A stretch of 64,000 nucleotides of DNA, taken from assembly GCA_015062055.1 (NCBI GenBank), contig SUVK01000003.1:1-64000 (forward strand), read 5' to 3'. This DNA is from Akkermansiaceae bacterium. Its GTDB lineage: Bacteria > Verrucomicrobiota > Verrucomicrobiia > Verrucomicrobiales > Akkermansiaceae. The notes below the pieces were generated by a model. It was not told the DNA's origin, searched no databases, and saw only the letters and a list, made by a program, of their open reading frames with translations. Each line of letters starts with the position of its first letter. Position 1 is the stretch's first letter. Position numbers and translations under genes: made by a program. Positions 1 through 7,564 of this stretch are shown piece by piece.

Positions 1-320
1 CAGCGTGGTTGTGAGAGCAGCCTTCGCCGTGCACGTGTTCTTCTGTGGCGTGGTCAGCGTGGTTGTGAGAGCAGCCTTCGCCGTGCACGTGTTCTTCTGC
101 GGCGTGGTCAGCGTGGTTGTGGGAGCAGCCTTCGCCGTGCACGTGTTCTTCTGTGGCGTGGTCAGCGTGGTTGTGGGAGCAGCCTTCGCCGTGCACGTGT
201 TCTTTTGCGGCGTGGTCAGCGTGGTTGTGAGAGCAGCCTTCGCCGTGCACGTGTTCTTCTTTTGCGGCGTGGTCAGCGTGGTTGTGAGAGCAGCCTTCGC
301 CGTGCACGTGTTCTTCTGCA
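1..320. repeat. 54-bp tandem repeat, six copies
   Basis: The unit cagcgtggttgtgagagcag... recurs every 54 bp, with one 57-bp copy. Copies differ only at a few positions, mostly synonymous on the minus strand. The length variant is a multiple of three, as expected for selection on the minus-strand reading frame that encodes the His-rich repeats. Confidence 0.95.
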
Positions 321-382
321 TGGCTGAGTGTGCAGAATGCGCTCAAGGACGACAAAAACAGGGTGATACGAGAAAATTTCAT
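1..382 (-). CDS. Secreted His-rich repeat protein, N-terminal part only (probable metal-efflux adaptor)
   Basis: This gene is missing from the ORF track because it runs off the window. Its ATG overlaps the stop of the upstream TolC-like gene in an ATGA junction, so the two are translationally coupled. The product starts with a signal peptide ([22 protein letters not shown]). It continues with about six copies of an 18-residue unit, [17 protein letters not shown](T/AK), rich in His, Cys and acidic residues. The frame stays open to the window edge because the repeat unit is 54 bp and its one length variant is +3. Gene order (outer-membrane channel followed by a secreted protein) and the His-rich N-terminus fit a CusB/CzcB-type periplasmic adaptor of a heavy-metal RND pump, but the adaptor domain itself lies outside the window, so that part is inference. 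The repeats would bind soft or borderline metal ions in the periplasm. Confidence 0.75.
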   Translation of the reverse strand, partial: MKFSRITLFLSSLSAFCTLSHAEEHVHGEGCSHNHADHAAKEEHVHGEGCSHNHADHAAKEHVHGEGCSHNHADHATEEHVHGEGCSHNHADHAAEEHVHGEGCSHNHADHATEEHVHGEGCSHNHA

Positions 383-1662
383 TGTTGATTAAAAGTGGGG
401 TTAAGGTATTGAAGTTTGCAACGTGCCTCCAGCAATTCGGACAAACAGTCTAAGTAAGTAATGTGGCGCTCGTAGGCTACGTGGCGAGATTCTGCTAATT
501 CCAGAATACTGGTTTCGCCTAATTTAAAGAGAGCTTCTTGATGATTAGCTGCGTTCTCAAGCTCTTTGAGTCTCGTAAACTCGGTAGTGCAGTGATGGTG
601 CAGCAAATGTTGTTCGTTATCCAAGAGAGTAGCTTGTTGAACAAGCTTGCACCATTCGGTGATAAGCTCCGCCTGTTTGAGGGCGCGGTCTCCCGTTGCT
701 CGTGCAATGGCCTCGCGATTGCGGTTCCATATGGGGAGCGAAAAGGAGAAGCCGAGCGATACTTTGTCGTTGCCTCCATCGCGTGCATAAAGCGGGGATA
801 TCCCCAGCTCCGGGTATTGCTTACGTATCTCTGCCCGTAATTCGGTTTCGGACGCCCCATAAGCAGCCTGCATGGCCAAGAGCGAGGGTGTGTTGAGCAA
901 GAGGTCGGGTGTGGGCGCGCTTACGGTACCGGGTACGCCGTGGGGCAGGTGCCCGCCTAACTCAATATCACCTACAGCGGGGTGCAAGCCCAACTTCTCG
1001 ATGAGCTCGTTACGCTGGCGCAGGTGCTCGGTCTCCAGTTCCATTAGCTCACGGCGAGTATCGTTGAGTCGCTGGGTCGCCACTTGAAACGCCCCGAAAT
1101 CAACTTCGCCCAACTCATACAATCGAGTGATTTTCTCTTGCTCGTCCTGCATGACGGCAAGGCGTTTTTTCATAACATCCAACTTGGTATGAGTTACCAT
1201 AATACGGTGGCGCAGGCATTCCAGCTCCATCATATAACGACGTTCGGCCGCGCGCATCTCCCAATAATCGCTTTCTTGGTATTGCTCGGCAATTTTGGCG
1301 GACAGCGCGGGCAGGCCGGTCACCGGCAGGGTAAGTCCGGGCGAGATAGCGTTGTTGGTAATGTTTTCGCCGAACACACGCTCGAGCTCAAATGAGATGG
1401 TTGGGTCTTCCCACAACCCGGCAAACTCTGCTACCGAGGTGCTCTTGGCGACTTTCAAACGTGCTTGATTGAGGTCTCTGTTCAGCAAAAGACCAATATC
1501 GAGCATTTTCTCGCGGCTCAAGTGGGTACCTTGGCACAGCATAGTAGAGATCTGCGCCCATTCTTCAGTTTCAAGACTCAGGTCTATCGGTTCTGCTTGG
1601 TATGTAATGCAACTGCTCAGCGCCATGGCGCACAAGGCTGCTGTGTAATAGTGAATTTTCAT
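379..1662 (-). CDS. TolC/CusC-like outer-membrane efflux lipoprotein
   Basis: A 427-aa outer-membrane channel subunit of a tripartite efflux pump. The N-terminus is a lipoprotein signal (MALSSC, Cys18 the lipidation site). The remainder has the two long Ala/Leu/Glu-rich helical halves of the OEP family, including the repeated helix style around [24 protein letters not shown] and the C-terminal [24 protein letters not shown] segment. Its length is at the low end for CusC/CzcC proteins. It lies about 100 nt downstream of a small Cys/His-rich secreted protein and overlaps the His-rich protein that follows by 4 nt, which supports a metal-export role (cation unknown). The family assignment is firm; the substrate is inferred from neighbours. 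Confidence 0.85.
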   Translation of the reverse strand: MKIHYYTAALCAMALSSCITYQAEPIDLSLETEEWAQISTMLCQGTHLSREKMLDIGLLLNRDLNQARLKVAKSTSVAEFAGLWEDPTISFELERVFGENITNNAISPGLTLPVTGLPALSAKIAEQYQESDYWEMRAAERRYMMELECLRHRIMVTHTKLDVMKKRLAVMQDEQEKITRLYELGEVDFGAFQVATQRLNDTRRELMELETEHLRQRNELIEKLGLHPAVGDIELGGHLPHGVPGTVSAPTPDLLLNTPSLLAMQAAYGASETELRAEIRKQYPELGISPLYARDGGNDKVSLGFSFSLPIWNRNREAIARATGDRALKQAELITEWCKLVQQATLLDNEQHLLHHHCTTEFTRLKELENAANHQEALFKLGETSILELAESRHVAYERHITYLDCLSELLEARCKLQYLNPTFNQQ

Positions 1663-1762
1663 TTCGTGATGAGTAAATATTAAAGTATTCTGCCTGCAGA
1701 AAAAGACAAAAGCACTACGCCGCAGGCCGGGCGGGGGGCTTGGTTTCGGTCTTTTCAGGTCT

Positions 1763-2152
1763 TTAAATCAATAGCGGGCAGCACCGTGTGTCCGGTGGCT
1801 CCCATAGCCCGACACGCTCCAAAGTGAGCGTCACCATGTGGTGTGCATTAACATGGCATCGGTGAAAACTCGGCACTTCAATAATCTCGACATTGATGTC
1901 GGCAAACTCCGGCAGAGAAATATGGCCGGATGTGGGCTGCATTTCGTTCTCTACATGGGTGCAATGGTGTTGTGGCTGTTCTTGCTTCTGCTGTTCGCTC
2001 TTGTGCAAGTGACCGTGCTTACAGCCACACGTGTCACCCATGTAAACAGTCTCATGATGACAAGTGCATACACTGAAAGCTCCACCGGCAGCCACAGCCG
2101 GTAATATCAGCAGTGCCAGCAGTATCTTCACCCATGTCCATACGCGTATCAT
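1763..2152 (-). CDS. Small secreted Cys/His-rich protein of the metal operon
   Basis: A 129-aa protein with an N-terminal hydrophobic export segment (WVKILLALLILPAVAAGGA) followed by a dense cluster of metal-ligand residues (CTCHHETVYMGDTCGCKHGHLH, later QHHCTHVEN and HRCHVNAHH). I do not recognise the family. The ligand density and its position as first gene before a TolC-like channel and a His-rich secreted protein suggest a periplasmic metal-binding or metal-sensing accessory protein. A consensus promoter lies directly upstream, so it is probably the first cistron. Confidence 0.7.
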   Translation of the reverse strand: MIRVWTWVKILLALLILPAVAAGGAFSVCTCHHETVYMGDTCGCKHGHLHKSEQQKQEQPQHHCTHVENEMQPTSGHISLPEFADINVEIIEVPSFHRCHVNAHHMVTLTLERVGLWEPPDTRCCPLLI

Positions 2153-2164
2153 ACGTATGGTTTC

Positions 2165-2193
2165 ATTTTACCCCCCTTGACCTATCTTGTCAA
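2165..2193 (-). promoter_or_regulatory. Sigma70-type promoter of the metal operon
   Basis: Read on the minus strand: TTGACA, 17-bp spacer, TAAAAT, then 12 nt to the ATG, so the leader would be only about 5 nt. An inverted repeat CCATACG-N9-CGTATGG (2138-2160) straddles the start codon and could be an operator for a metal-responsive regulator, although none is encoded nearby. Confidence 0.75.
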
Positions 2194-2292
2194 CCCCCGA
2201 GATAACGCTTGCAAAATTTTCTTTTCTTTGCTTAAATAAGAGTGGCCCCGTTTATAGTGGGTGGGTTGGTGTGCTCAACGCAGATTAATAAT

Positions 2293-3246
2293 ATGACGAC
2301 GGCAGAACTTGTACTCAACTATTTGCACAACTTGCAGACGCAAGGTGTGGAGCGTCTGTCTGTCGATGAGTCGGCACGCGGTATTTTGCGCGAATGGATG
2401 TTGGCGGCTCGCCGTGGTATACCCAAACCTACGGTTGCCACCGTGCCCGCAGCAGCCTCTGCAACCATGTCGCCGGCAGAAAATGTTGCTACCCAAGCTG
2501 CACCGGTAGAGACCGTAGCCGGTATCAGCGATTTGCGCTCTGCATTGCATGCAGATGATGCCCCCTCAGCTACCCCAGCCTATCGAGAAGAAGAGGTGCC
2601 TTTCTTCCGCCCCGGTGGCAGCAATGCAGAAGAGGTATGGGCTAATGCGGAGCGCATGCTGCCTACTTGGCGCCCGTTGAAAGAGCTGGGTACGCTCAGA
2701 GAAAAAGTGGTGTTGGGGGAGGGCAACAGGCAAGCCTCCATCATGTTTGTGGGAGATGCCCCCAATTACTACGATGAGAGGGCAGGGCGCCCCTTCAGTG
2801 GCGAGGCCGGCGAAAAACTCAACGGTATTCTCAAGGCCATGGGGTTGACCAGAGAGCAGGTGTATATCACTCACTTGGTCAAGTTTCGCCCCTTATTGCC
2901 ACGCCAAACAACTAATAACCGCGTACCCTCCGAAAAAGAAATTCGCTTTTCTACCTCGGTGGTAGAGCTTGAGGCTCGCTTGGTGCAACCGCGTGTTATT
3001 GTGGCGCTGGGTATAGTGGCTGCGCGTGGTCTGTTGCAGCGTGGGGAGCTGCCGTTGGCTGACTATAGGCGGGATGGCGGGCAATTCTGCGGTATTCCCG
3101 TCATTGTAACGCACCATCCCAGTTATCTTTTACGCACCAACGATTTGGCGGAACGCCGTGAGCTGTGGGAAGAAATGTTGCGCGCCATGGCCTTGGCGGG
3201 GCTGCCGATATCTGAAAAACAGCGCGCTTTCTTCACGAAAAAATAA
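2293..3246 (+). CDS. Uracil-DNA glycosylase family 4-like protein lacking Fe-S cysteines
   Basis: A 317-aa protein whose C-terminal 170 residues match the family 4 UDG fold. Motif A is MFVGDAPNYYDERAGRPF (about residue 151 on), then YITHLVKFRPL, VIVALGIVAARGLL and the second motif HHPSYLLR. The family normally excises uracil from DNA and carries a 4Fe-4S cluster. Here the four usual Cys positions hold other residues (for example VKF in place of VKC), so a cluster is not expected. The first 140 residues are a low-complexity Ala/Pro-rich extension. The start was moved 17 codons in from the GTG in the ORF track, because the GTG sits in promoter-like sequence and ATG-ACG-ACG begins a plausible helix. 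Activity on uracil is uncertain. Confidence 0.75.
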   Translation: MTTAELVLNYLHNLQTQGVERLSVDESARGILREWMLAARRGIPKPTVATVPAAASATMSPAENVATQAAPVETVAGISDLRSALHADDAPSATPAYREEEVPFFRPGGSNAEEVWANAERMLPTWRPLKELGTLREKVVLGEGNRQASIMFVGDAPNYYDERAGRPFSGEAGEKLNGILKAMGLTREQVYITHLVKFRPLLPRQTTNNRVPSEKEIRFSTSVVELEARLVQPRVIVALGIVAARGLLQRGELPLADYRRDGGQFCGIPVIVTHHPSYLLRTNDLAERRELWEEMLRAMALAGLPISEKQRAFFTKK

Positions 3247-3263
3247 AGAATTGATAATTTTTC

Positions 3264-3291
3264 TTGCCTGAATGAGCATTCTGTGCATAAT
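3264..3291 (+). promoter_or_regulatory. Promoter giving a leaderless dedA-family mRNA
   Basis: TTGCCT, 16-bp spacer, CATAAT, then six bases to ATG. The predicted transcription start falls on or next to the start codon. This places translation at the ATG rather than at the GTG of the ORF track, which lies inside the promoter. Confidence 0.6.
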
Positions 3292-3297
3292 GCCCGC

Positions 3298-3969
3298 ATG
3301 CACGAACTTATGCACGAACTGATTGTGACGTGGATGCACTGGGTGGAAACTTGGGAGTATCTGGGTGTAGTCATTCTTATGGCGATGGAGAGCTCGATTA
3401 TACCCGTACCCAGCGAGGTTGTGGTGCCCCCGGCTGCTATTTTGGCTGCCTCCGGCAGCGATATGACATTTTGGGGTGTAGTGCTTGCCGGTACCGTAGG
3501 TTCTTACATAGGGTCGGTTATCATGTACTACACGGCTATGTATGCAGGCCGTCCGTTTATCTATAAGTTCGGTAAATATTTCTTCATGCCTAAACATAAA
3601 GTCGAAAAGGCAGAGGAGTATATGCGCAACTATGCCTCGGGCGGTATCTTTTTCTCGCGTTTCTTACCGGTGATTCGTCACCTTATTTCCATACCTGCCG
3701 GTATGGCCAAGGTGAACTTCATGAAGTTCAGTATTGCCACCATCACGGGCTCGGCTATATGGTGCTGGGTGTTGGCTTGGTTCGGTTATGAAATCGGCAA
3801 GGATAACCCGGAGCTGATAAAATCTCCCGATGCTTTAATTGATGCCGTTAAAGATAAGTCTCACCTTATCGTCTTGGGGGTACTTTTGCTTGTGGCTTTG
3901 TATGCTGTCATGAAATTCATGACCCGCTCCAAAAATAAAGCGACAGATTCTTCTGATAAGTCAGAATAA
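3298..3969 (+). CDS. DedA/SNARE-associated family inner-membrane protein
   Basis: A 223-aa polytopic membrane protein of the DedA family. Visible family marks are the re-entrant segment with an acidic-Pro motif (MESSIIPVPSEVVVPPAA, residues about 27-45), the downstream Gly-rich helix (GTVGSYIGSVIMYYTAMYAGRP) and the ISRFLPVIRHLISIPAGMAKV-type segment near residue 125 (here FFSRFLPVIRHLISIPAG). DedA proteins act in the cytoplasmic membrane in lipid (undecaprenyl phosphate or phospholipid) translocation and proton homeostasis. It appears to be a single-gene unit with its own promoter. Confidence 0.9.
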   Translation: MHELMHELIVTWMHWVETWEYLGVVILMAMESSIIPVPSEVVVPPAAILAASGSDMTFWGVVLAGTVGSYIGSVIMYYTAMYAGRPFIYKFGKYFFMPKHKVEKAEEYMRNYASGGIFFSRFLPVIRHLISIPAGMAKVNFMKFSIATITGSAIWCWVLAWFGYEIGKDNPELIKSPDALIDAVKDKSHLIVLGVLLLVALYAVMKFMTRSKNKATDSSDKSE

Positions 3970-4028
3970 CCTTGCCTGTAAGCTGCGTTTTGTGATATGA
4001 TACCCGCGTTGTCATATTTCCGGGTATC

Positions 4029-4817
4029 ATGAAACGCAGCCTTATTATTTATACTATCGGTTTGGTATTGTCGGCCATTGTCTTGGGTGCTGCCGCAGCT
4101 CTATTTGTAGGGCGCAAGTTGTTTGAGAATAAATCTGCTGATTCTGTGCTTTCTCCTGAGCAATCCTCTGTTTCCGAACAGACGCCTGCCACCGCACCCG
4201 AGCAACCAGCCGTGACCGCGCCGGTGCCCGCACCCGAGCAACCTGCCGTGACCGAGCCGGAGCCCGCACCCGAGCAACCTGCCGTGACCGAGCCGGAACC
4301 CGCGCCCGAGCAACCTGCCGTGACTGAGCCGGAGCCCGCGCCCGAGCAACCCGCCGTGACCGCGCCGGAGCCCGCACCCGAGCAAAAAGTTTTACCCAAA
4401 GACCCCGATATTCAAAAAATCATAGATTCATTGTCCACTCTTAACGAGCCCGAGTTACCCACTCTTGTTGCGGCTGCGCAGAAAGGCGACGTGGCAACAG
4501 TAACTCAACTTATTGATGCCGGAGCCGATATCAACGTGCAAGATGTAGCCGGCTACACCCCACTCATTGCAGCCGTTATGGCCGATAAACCCGAGGTGGT
4601 AAAGTTGTTGCTGGATGCAGAGGCTAATCCTAACATTGCAGATGTTCTCGGTGTTACCCCTCTTATGTATGCGGCCTACAAGGGACAAACGGAGGTTGTG
4701 CGTCTACTGCTGGCCGCCGGTGCAGATAAAACGATGGTCGACAAAAGAAAGGTGCCTGTTCAACTGTATGCTCAAGAGAGTGGAGTGCCCGAGATTATTG
4801 AGCTTTTGAAAATATAG
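4029..4817 (+). CDS. Membrane-anchored ankyrin-repeat protein with Pro/Glu-rich linker
   Basis: 262 aa in three parts. The N-terminal segment (IIYTIGLVLSAIVLGAAAALFVG) is a membrane anchor or uncleaved signal. A linker of five 12-residue units (PEQPAVTEPEPA) follows, about residues 55-120. The C-terminal part, about residue 140 onward, contains three ankyrin repeats (for example DVAGYTPLIAAVMADKPEVVKLLLDAEANPN). Such proteins usually present a protein-binding surface on the periplasmic side. A candidate promoter (TTGCCT-N18-TATGAT) ends about 27 nt upstream of ATG. A terminator shared with the convergent metY gene follows. Binding partner unknown. Confidence 0.85.
   Translation: MKRSLIIYTIGLVLSAIVLGAAAALFVGRKLFENKSADSVLSPEQSSVSEQTPATAPEQPAVTAPVPAPEQPAVTEPEPAPEQPAVTEPEPAPEQPAVTEPEPAPEQPAVTAPEPAPEQKVLPKDPDIQKIIDSLSTLNEPELPTLVAAAQKGDVATVTQLIDAGADINVQDVAGYTPLIAAVMADKPEVVKLLLDAEANPNIADVLGVTPLMYAAYKGQTEVVRLLLAAGADKTMVDKRKVPVQLYAQESGVPEIIELLKI
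4198..4384. repeat. 36-bp coding minisatellite (PEQPAVTEPEPA)
   Basis: About five near-identical 36-bp copies inside the ankyrin gene encode an acidic Pro-rich linker. Units differ by synonymous changes and Ala/Glu or Val/Glu exchanges. The same EQPAV core recurs in the SecG tail elsewhere in the window. Confidence 0.9.
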
Positions 4818-4845
4818 TTTTTTCAATCGTTTTTGCCTTCATAAT

Positions 4846-4880
4846 AAAACACGCATGCGATTCAACCGCATGCGTGTTTT
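4846..4880. terminator. Bidirectional intrinsic terminator
   Basis: Perfect 14-bp stem aaaacacgcatgcg / cgcatgcgtgtttt with a 7-nt loop and A/T flanks on both sides. It is placed between the convergent ankyrin gene and metY. Confidence 0.9.
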
Positions 4881-4900
4881 GTAACTTAATGTTTGAATCA

Positions 4901-6181
4901 TCAGCCTTGGATGGCCTCGAATGCCTGTTGCAGGTCGGCTATAATATCCTCCGCTGCTTCGATGCCCACAGAGAAGCGAATGAGGTCGGGCTTGACACCT
5001 GCCTCAATCAATTGCTCATCGGAGAGCTGGCGGTGGGTGTGGCTGGCCGGGTGCAGCACACAGGTGCGGGCGTCTGCCACGTGGGTGACAATGGCAGTGA
5101 GTTTGAGGCTGTCCATGAACTTAATGGCTCGCTCGCGACCGCCCTTGATACCGAAGGTAACAACGCCACAGCTGCGGCCTCCATCAAACTGGCGCTGTGC
5201 CAGCTCGTAGTATTGGTTGCCGGGCAAACCGCTGTAGTTAATCCACGCTACGTCATCTTGCTTCTCCAGGTATTCTGCCACCTTTTGAGCATTCTCACAA
5301 TGGCGGGGAACACGCAGGTGCAGGGTCTCCAGCCCCAAGTTCAGCAAAAAGGCATTCATGGGAGAGGGTATGGAGCCCAGGTCTCGCATGAGCTGCACAG
5401 TGCATTTGGTGATGTAGGCACCTTTGCCGAAAGCATCGGTATACACCAGACCGTGGTAGGAGTCATCCGGTTGCGTGAGCCCCGGGAACTTGTCGGCATG
5501 GGCCGCCCAATCAAAATTGCCGCTGTCTACCACAACACCGCCCACCTGTGTAGCGTGGCCATCCATATACTTGGTGGTAGAGTGCATCACGATATCGGCC
5601 CCGTGTTCAAACGGACGGCAGTTCATGGGCGTGGCAAAGGTATTATCCACAATCAACGGTACACCGTTTTTGTGGGCTATGTCGGCCATCTTGCGGATGT
5701 CGAGCACCTGCAGAGACGGGTTGGAGATGGTTTCGGCAAATACACATTTGGTGTTGGGGCGAAAAGCCTTCTCAATTTCCTCTGCCGGGGCGTCTTGGTC
5801 TACAAAGGTTACCTCAATGCCCAGCTTTTTGAAGGTTACGGCAAACAGGTTGAATGTGCCGCCATATATAGCGCTGCATGAGATGAAGTGGTCGCCCGCC
5901 TCGCAAATGTTGAAAATGGAGTAGAACGAAGCTGCCTGCCCGGAGGAGGTCAGTATTGCTGCCACACCACCCTCAAGCTCGGCTATCTTTTTGGCCACAC
6001 ACTCATTGGTGGGGTTTTGCAGGCGGGTGTAAAAGAACCCCGCTTCCTCCAAATCGAACAGGCGTGCCATCTGGTCGCTTGTCTCGTACTTGAAGGTGGT
6101 AGACTGGTAGATCGGCAGCACACGGGCCTCGCCCTTCTTCGGCTGCCATCCGCTTTGTACGCAAATGGTGTCTCTGTTCAT
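4901..6181 (-). CDS. metY: O-acetylhomoserine aminocarboxypropyltransferase (sulfhydrylase)
   Basis: A 426-aa PLP enzyme of the Cys/Met metabolism family that makes homocysteine (or methionine) from O-acetylhomoserine and sulfide (or methanethiol). Seen: N-terminal DTICVQSGW, TSSGQAA phosphate-binding loop (78-84), VDNTFATP with Asp179 for the PLP ring nitrogen, and HSTTKYMDGH with Schiff-base Lys204. The MetY-type length and the YYELAQRQFDGGRSCGVVTFGIKGG and LHPASHTHRQL segments distinguish it from MetB/MetC. The first 33 codons of the ORF track are rejected because the family begins at MNRDTI. A cystathionine-family alternative is unlikely. Confidence 0.9.
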   Translation of the reverse strand: MNRDTICVQSGWQPKKGEARVLPIYQSTTFKYETSDQMARLFDLEEAGFFYTRLQNPTNECVAKKIAELEGGVAAILTSSGQAASFYSIFNICEAGDHFISCSAIYGGTFNLFAVTFKKLGIEVTFVDQDAPAEEIEKAFRPNTKCVFAETISNPSLQVLDIRKMADIAHKNGVPLIVDNTFATPMNCRPFEHGADIVMHSTTKYMDGHATQVGGVVVDSGNFDWAAHADKFPGLTQPDDSYHGLVYTDAFGKGAYITKCTVQLMRDLGSIPSPMNAFLLNLGLETLHLRVPRHCENAQKVAEYLEKQDDVAWINYSGLPGNQYYELAQRQFDGGRSCGVVTFGIKGGRERAIKFMDSLKLTAIVTHVADARTCVLHPASHTHRQLSDEQLIEAGVKPDLIRFSVGIEAAEDIIADLQQAFEAIQG

Positions 6182-6308
6182 AACGCCCGCAAAAGTAACA
6201 CATTTGCCACCACTCTGCAACACTATACTTTGCCAGTAGGAATTATTTTTATGTCTTTTCTGTTTCTCGAGCTTGCACAACTTTCAAGACGTCTCTGCAT
6301 CAATCTGC

Positions 6309-6337
6309 TTGACATTCGTGTTGCCCTCCTGTATACT
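6309..6337 (+). promoter_or_regulatory. Near-consensus promoter of prfB, almost leaderless
   Basis: TTGACA, exactly 17 bp, TATACT, then 10 nt to the prfB ATG. The transcript should begin about 4 nt before the start codon, leaving no room for a Shine-Dalgarno site. Confidence 0.85.
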
Positions 6338-6347
6338 CCCCGCCCGT

Positions 6348-7455
6348 ATGGAGAACCAGCCCACCAATTACGATCTCTCGACGCTTGACACGGAGGCCAT
6401 GCGCAGCCGTCTTTCCGAGCTCGGGAGCTATCTTTGACCTCGCTGCACTTGAATCTAAAGTTGCTGAGCTTGATGAACGCATGAGCGCCCCGGATTTCTG
6501 GGATAACCCCGCCACAGCCCGTGCCCTCATGGCCGAAGTTAACCCCCTTAAGCGCCGCTTGGAGCAGTTCCGTGCTCTCGAAAGCGGGCTCGAGGACGTA
6601 GAGGTTGCCCTCGAAATGGCCAAGGAAGACCCCGACATGGGTGCCGAAGCCGCCGGCGAGGCCGCCGCTTGGGAAAAACGCTTAGAGGAGTTTGAGCTCA
6701 TCACACTGCTCAACGGCCCGCACGACAGCTCCGGTTGTTATGTCACCATTCATGCCGGTGCCGGTGGTACCGAGGCATGCGACTGGGCCTCCATGCTGCT
6801 GCGCATGTACCTGCGCTATTGCGAGCGCCATGGCTTCAATACCGAGGTGATGGAAAGCACCGATGGGGATGAGGCCGGCATTCGCTCCGTCACCTTCAAG
6901 GTAGATGGTGAGTATGCCTACGGTTACCTCAAGAACGAGCGCGGTATTCACCGTTTGGTGCGCATGAGCCCCTTCGACTCTGCCGGCAAACGCCACACCT
7001 CATTCTGCTCGCTCGATGCCACCCCCGATATCTCCGATGACGTGGAGATTGAAGTGAAAGAGTCTGACGTGAAGATGGATACCTATCGCTCCGGCGGTAA
7101 GGGTGGTCAGAACGTGAACAAGGTGGAAACCGCCGTGCGTCTTACCCACTTGCCCACCGGTATTATCGTGGCCTGCCAGACTCAACGCTCGCAGCTGCGC
7201 AACCGAGAAGAAGCCATGCGCATGCTCAAGGCCCGCCTCATTCAATTGGAGGAAGACCGCAAGCGCGCCGAGGCCGACCGCCAGTACTCCGAAAAAGGTG
7301 ATATTGCCTGGGGTAACCAGATTCGCTCTTACGTATTCCAGCCCTACCAAATGGTGAAAGACCTGCGCACAGGGGTGGAGTCCGGCAACATTCAGGATGT
7401 GATGGATGGTAATATCGACGCCTACATCGAGGGAATGCTGCGCCACAACATGTAA
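6348..7455 (+). CDS. prfB: Peptide chain release factor 2 with programmed +1 frameshift
   Basis: RF2 of 368 aa, made from 29 codons in the first frame ([13 protein letters not shown]...GSYL) and 339 codons in the +1 frame starting [16 protein letters not shown]. The zero frame ends at CTT TGA C, the classic autoregulatory site where low RF2 favours a +1 slip. Downstream features are the SPF tripeptide anticodon ([15 protein letters not shown]), which recognises UGA/UAA, and the catalytic GGQ loop ([20 protein letters not shown]). The ORF-track start (an ATG in the +1 frame) is not the real N-terminus. RF2 terminates translation at the ribosome; the frameshift gives negative feedback. Confidence 0.95.
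6423..6438 (+). promoter_or_regulatory. RF2 programmed frameshift site
   Basis: The sequence GGGAGCTATCTTTGAC has an SD-like purine run (GGGAG), then TAT CTT TGA C. It matches the bacterial RF2 recoding signal (SD-like element, CUU slippery codon, UGA, following C), with one extra base between the purine run and CTT compared with E. coli. Confidence 0.93.
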
Positions 7456-7564
7456 TTGATGATTTTGAAATTTTGATTTTGAATATACTCGCGTTGTGCA
7501 ACGTTGCAGATAGTTGCCAACGCGAGTAGTTTTCAAGCCGAACGGTAAAATCCTAAACTTAAAA

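Noticed and set aside
1-320. CRISPR array
   Set aside because: The units are contiguous with no unique spacers, and the period (54 bp) is in frame with a coding sequence.
5-388. 127-aa plus-strand ORF of Val/Ala/Phe repeats
   Set aside because: Antisense shadow of the tandem repeat. The minus strand gives a signal peptide, coupled start and hydrophilic metal-binding repeats.
4874-5881. 335-aa plus-strand ORF
   Set aside because: Shadow of metY.
6385-6435. prfB starting at the ORF-track ATG in the +1 frame
   Set aside because: The RF2 N-terminus and frameshift signal lie in the other frame from the ATG at 6348, directly after a consensus promoter.
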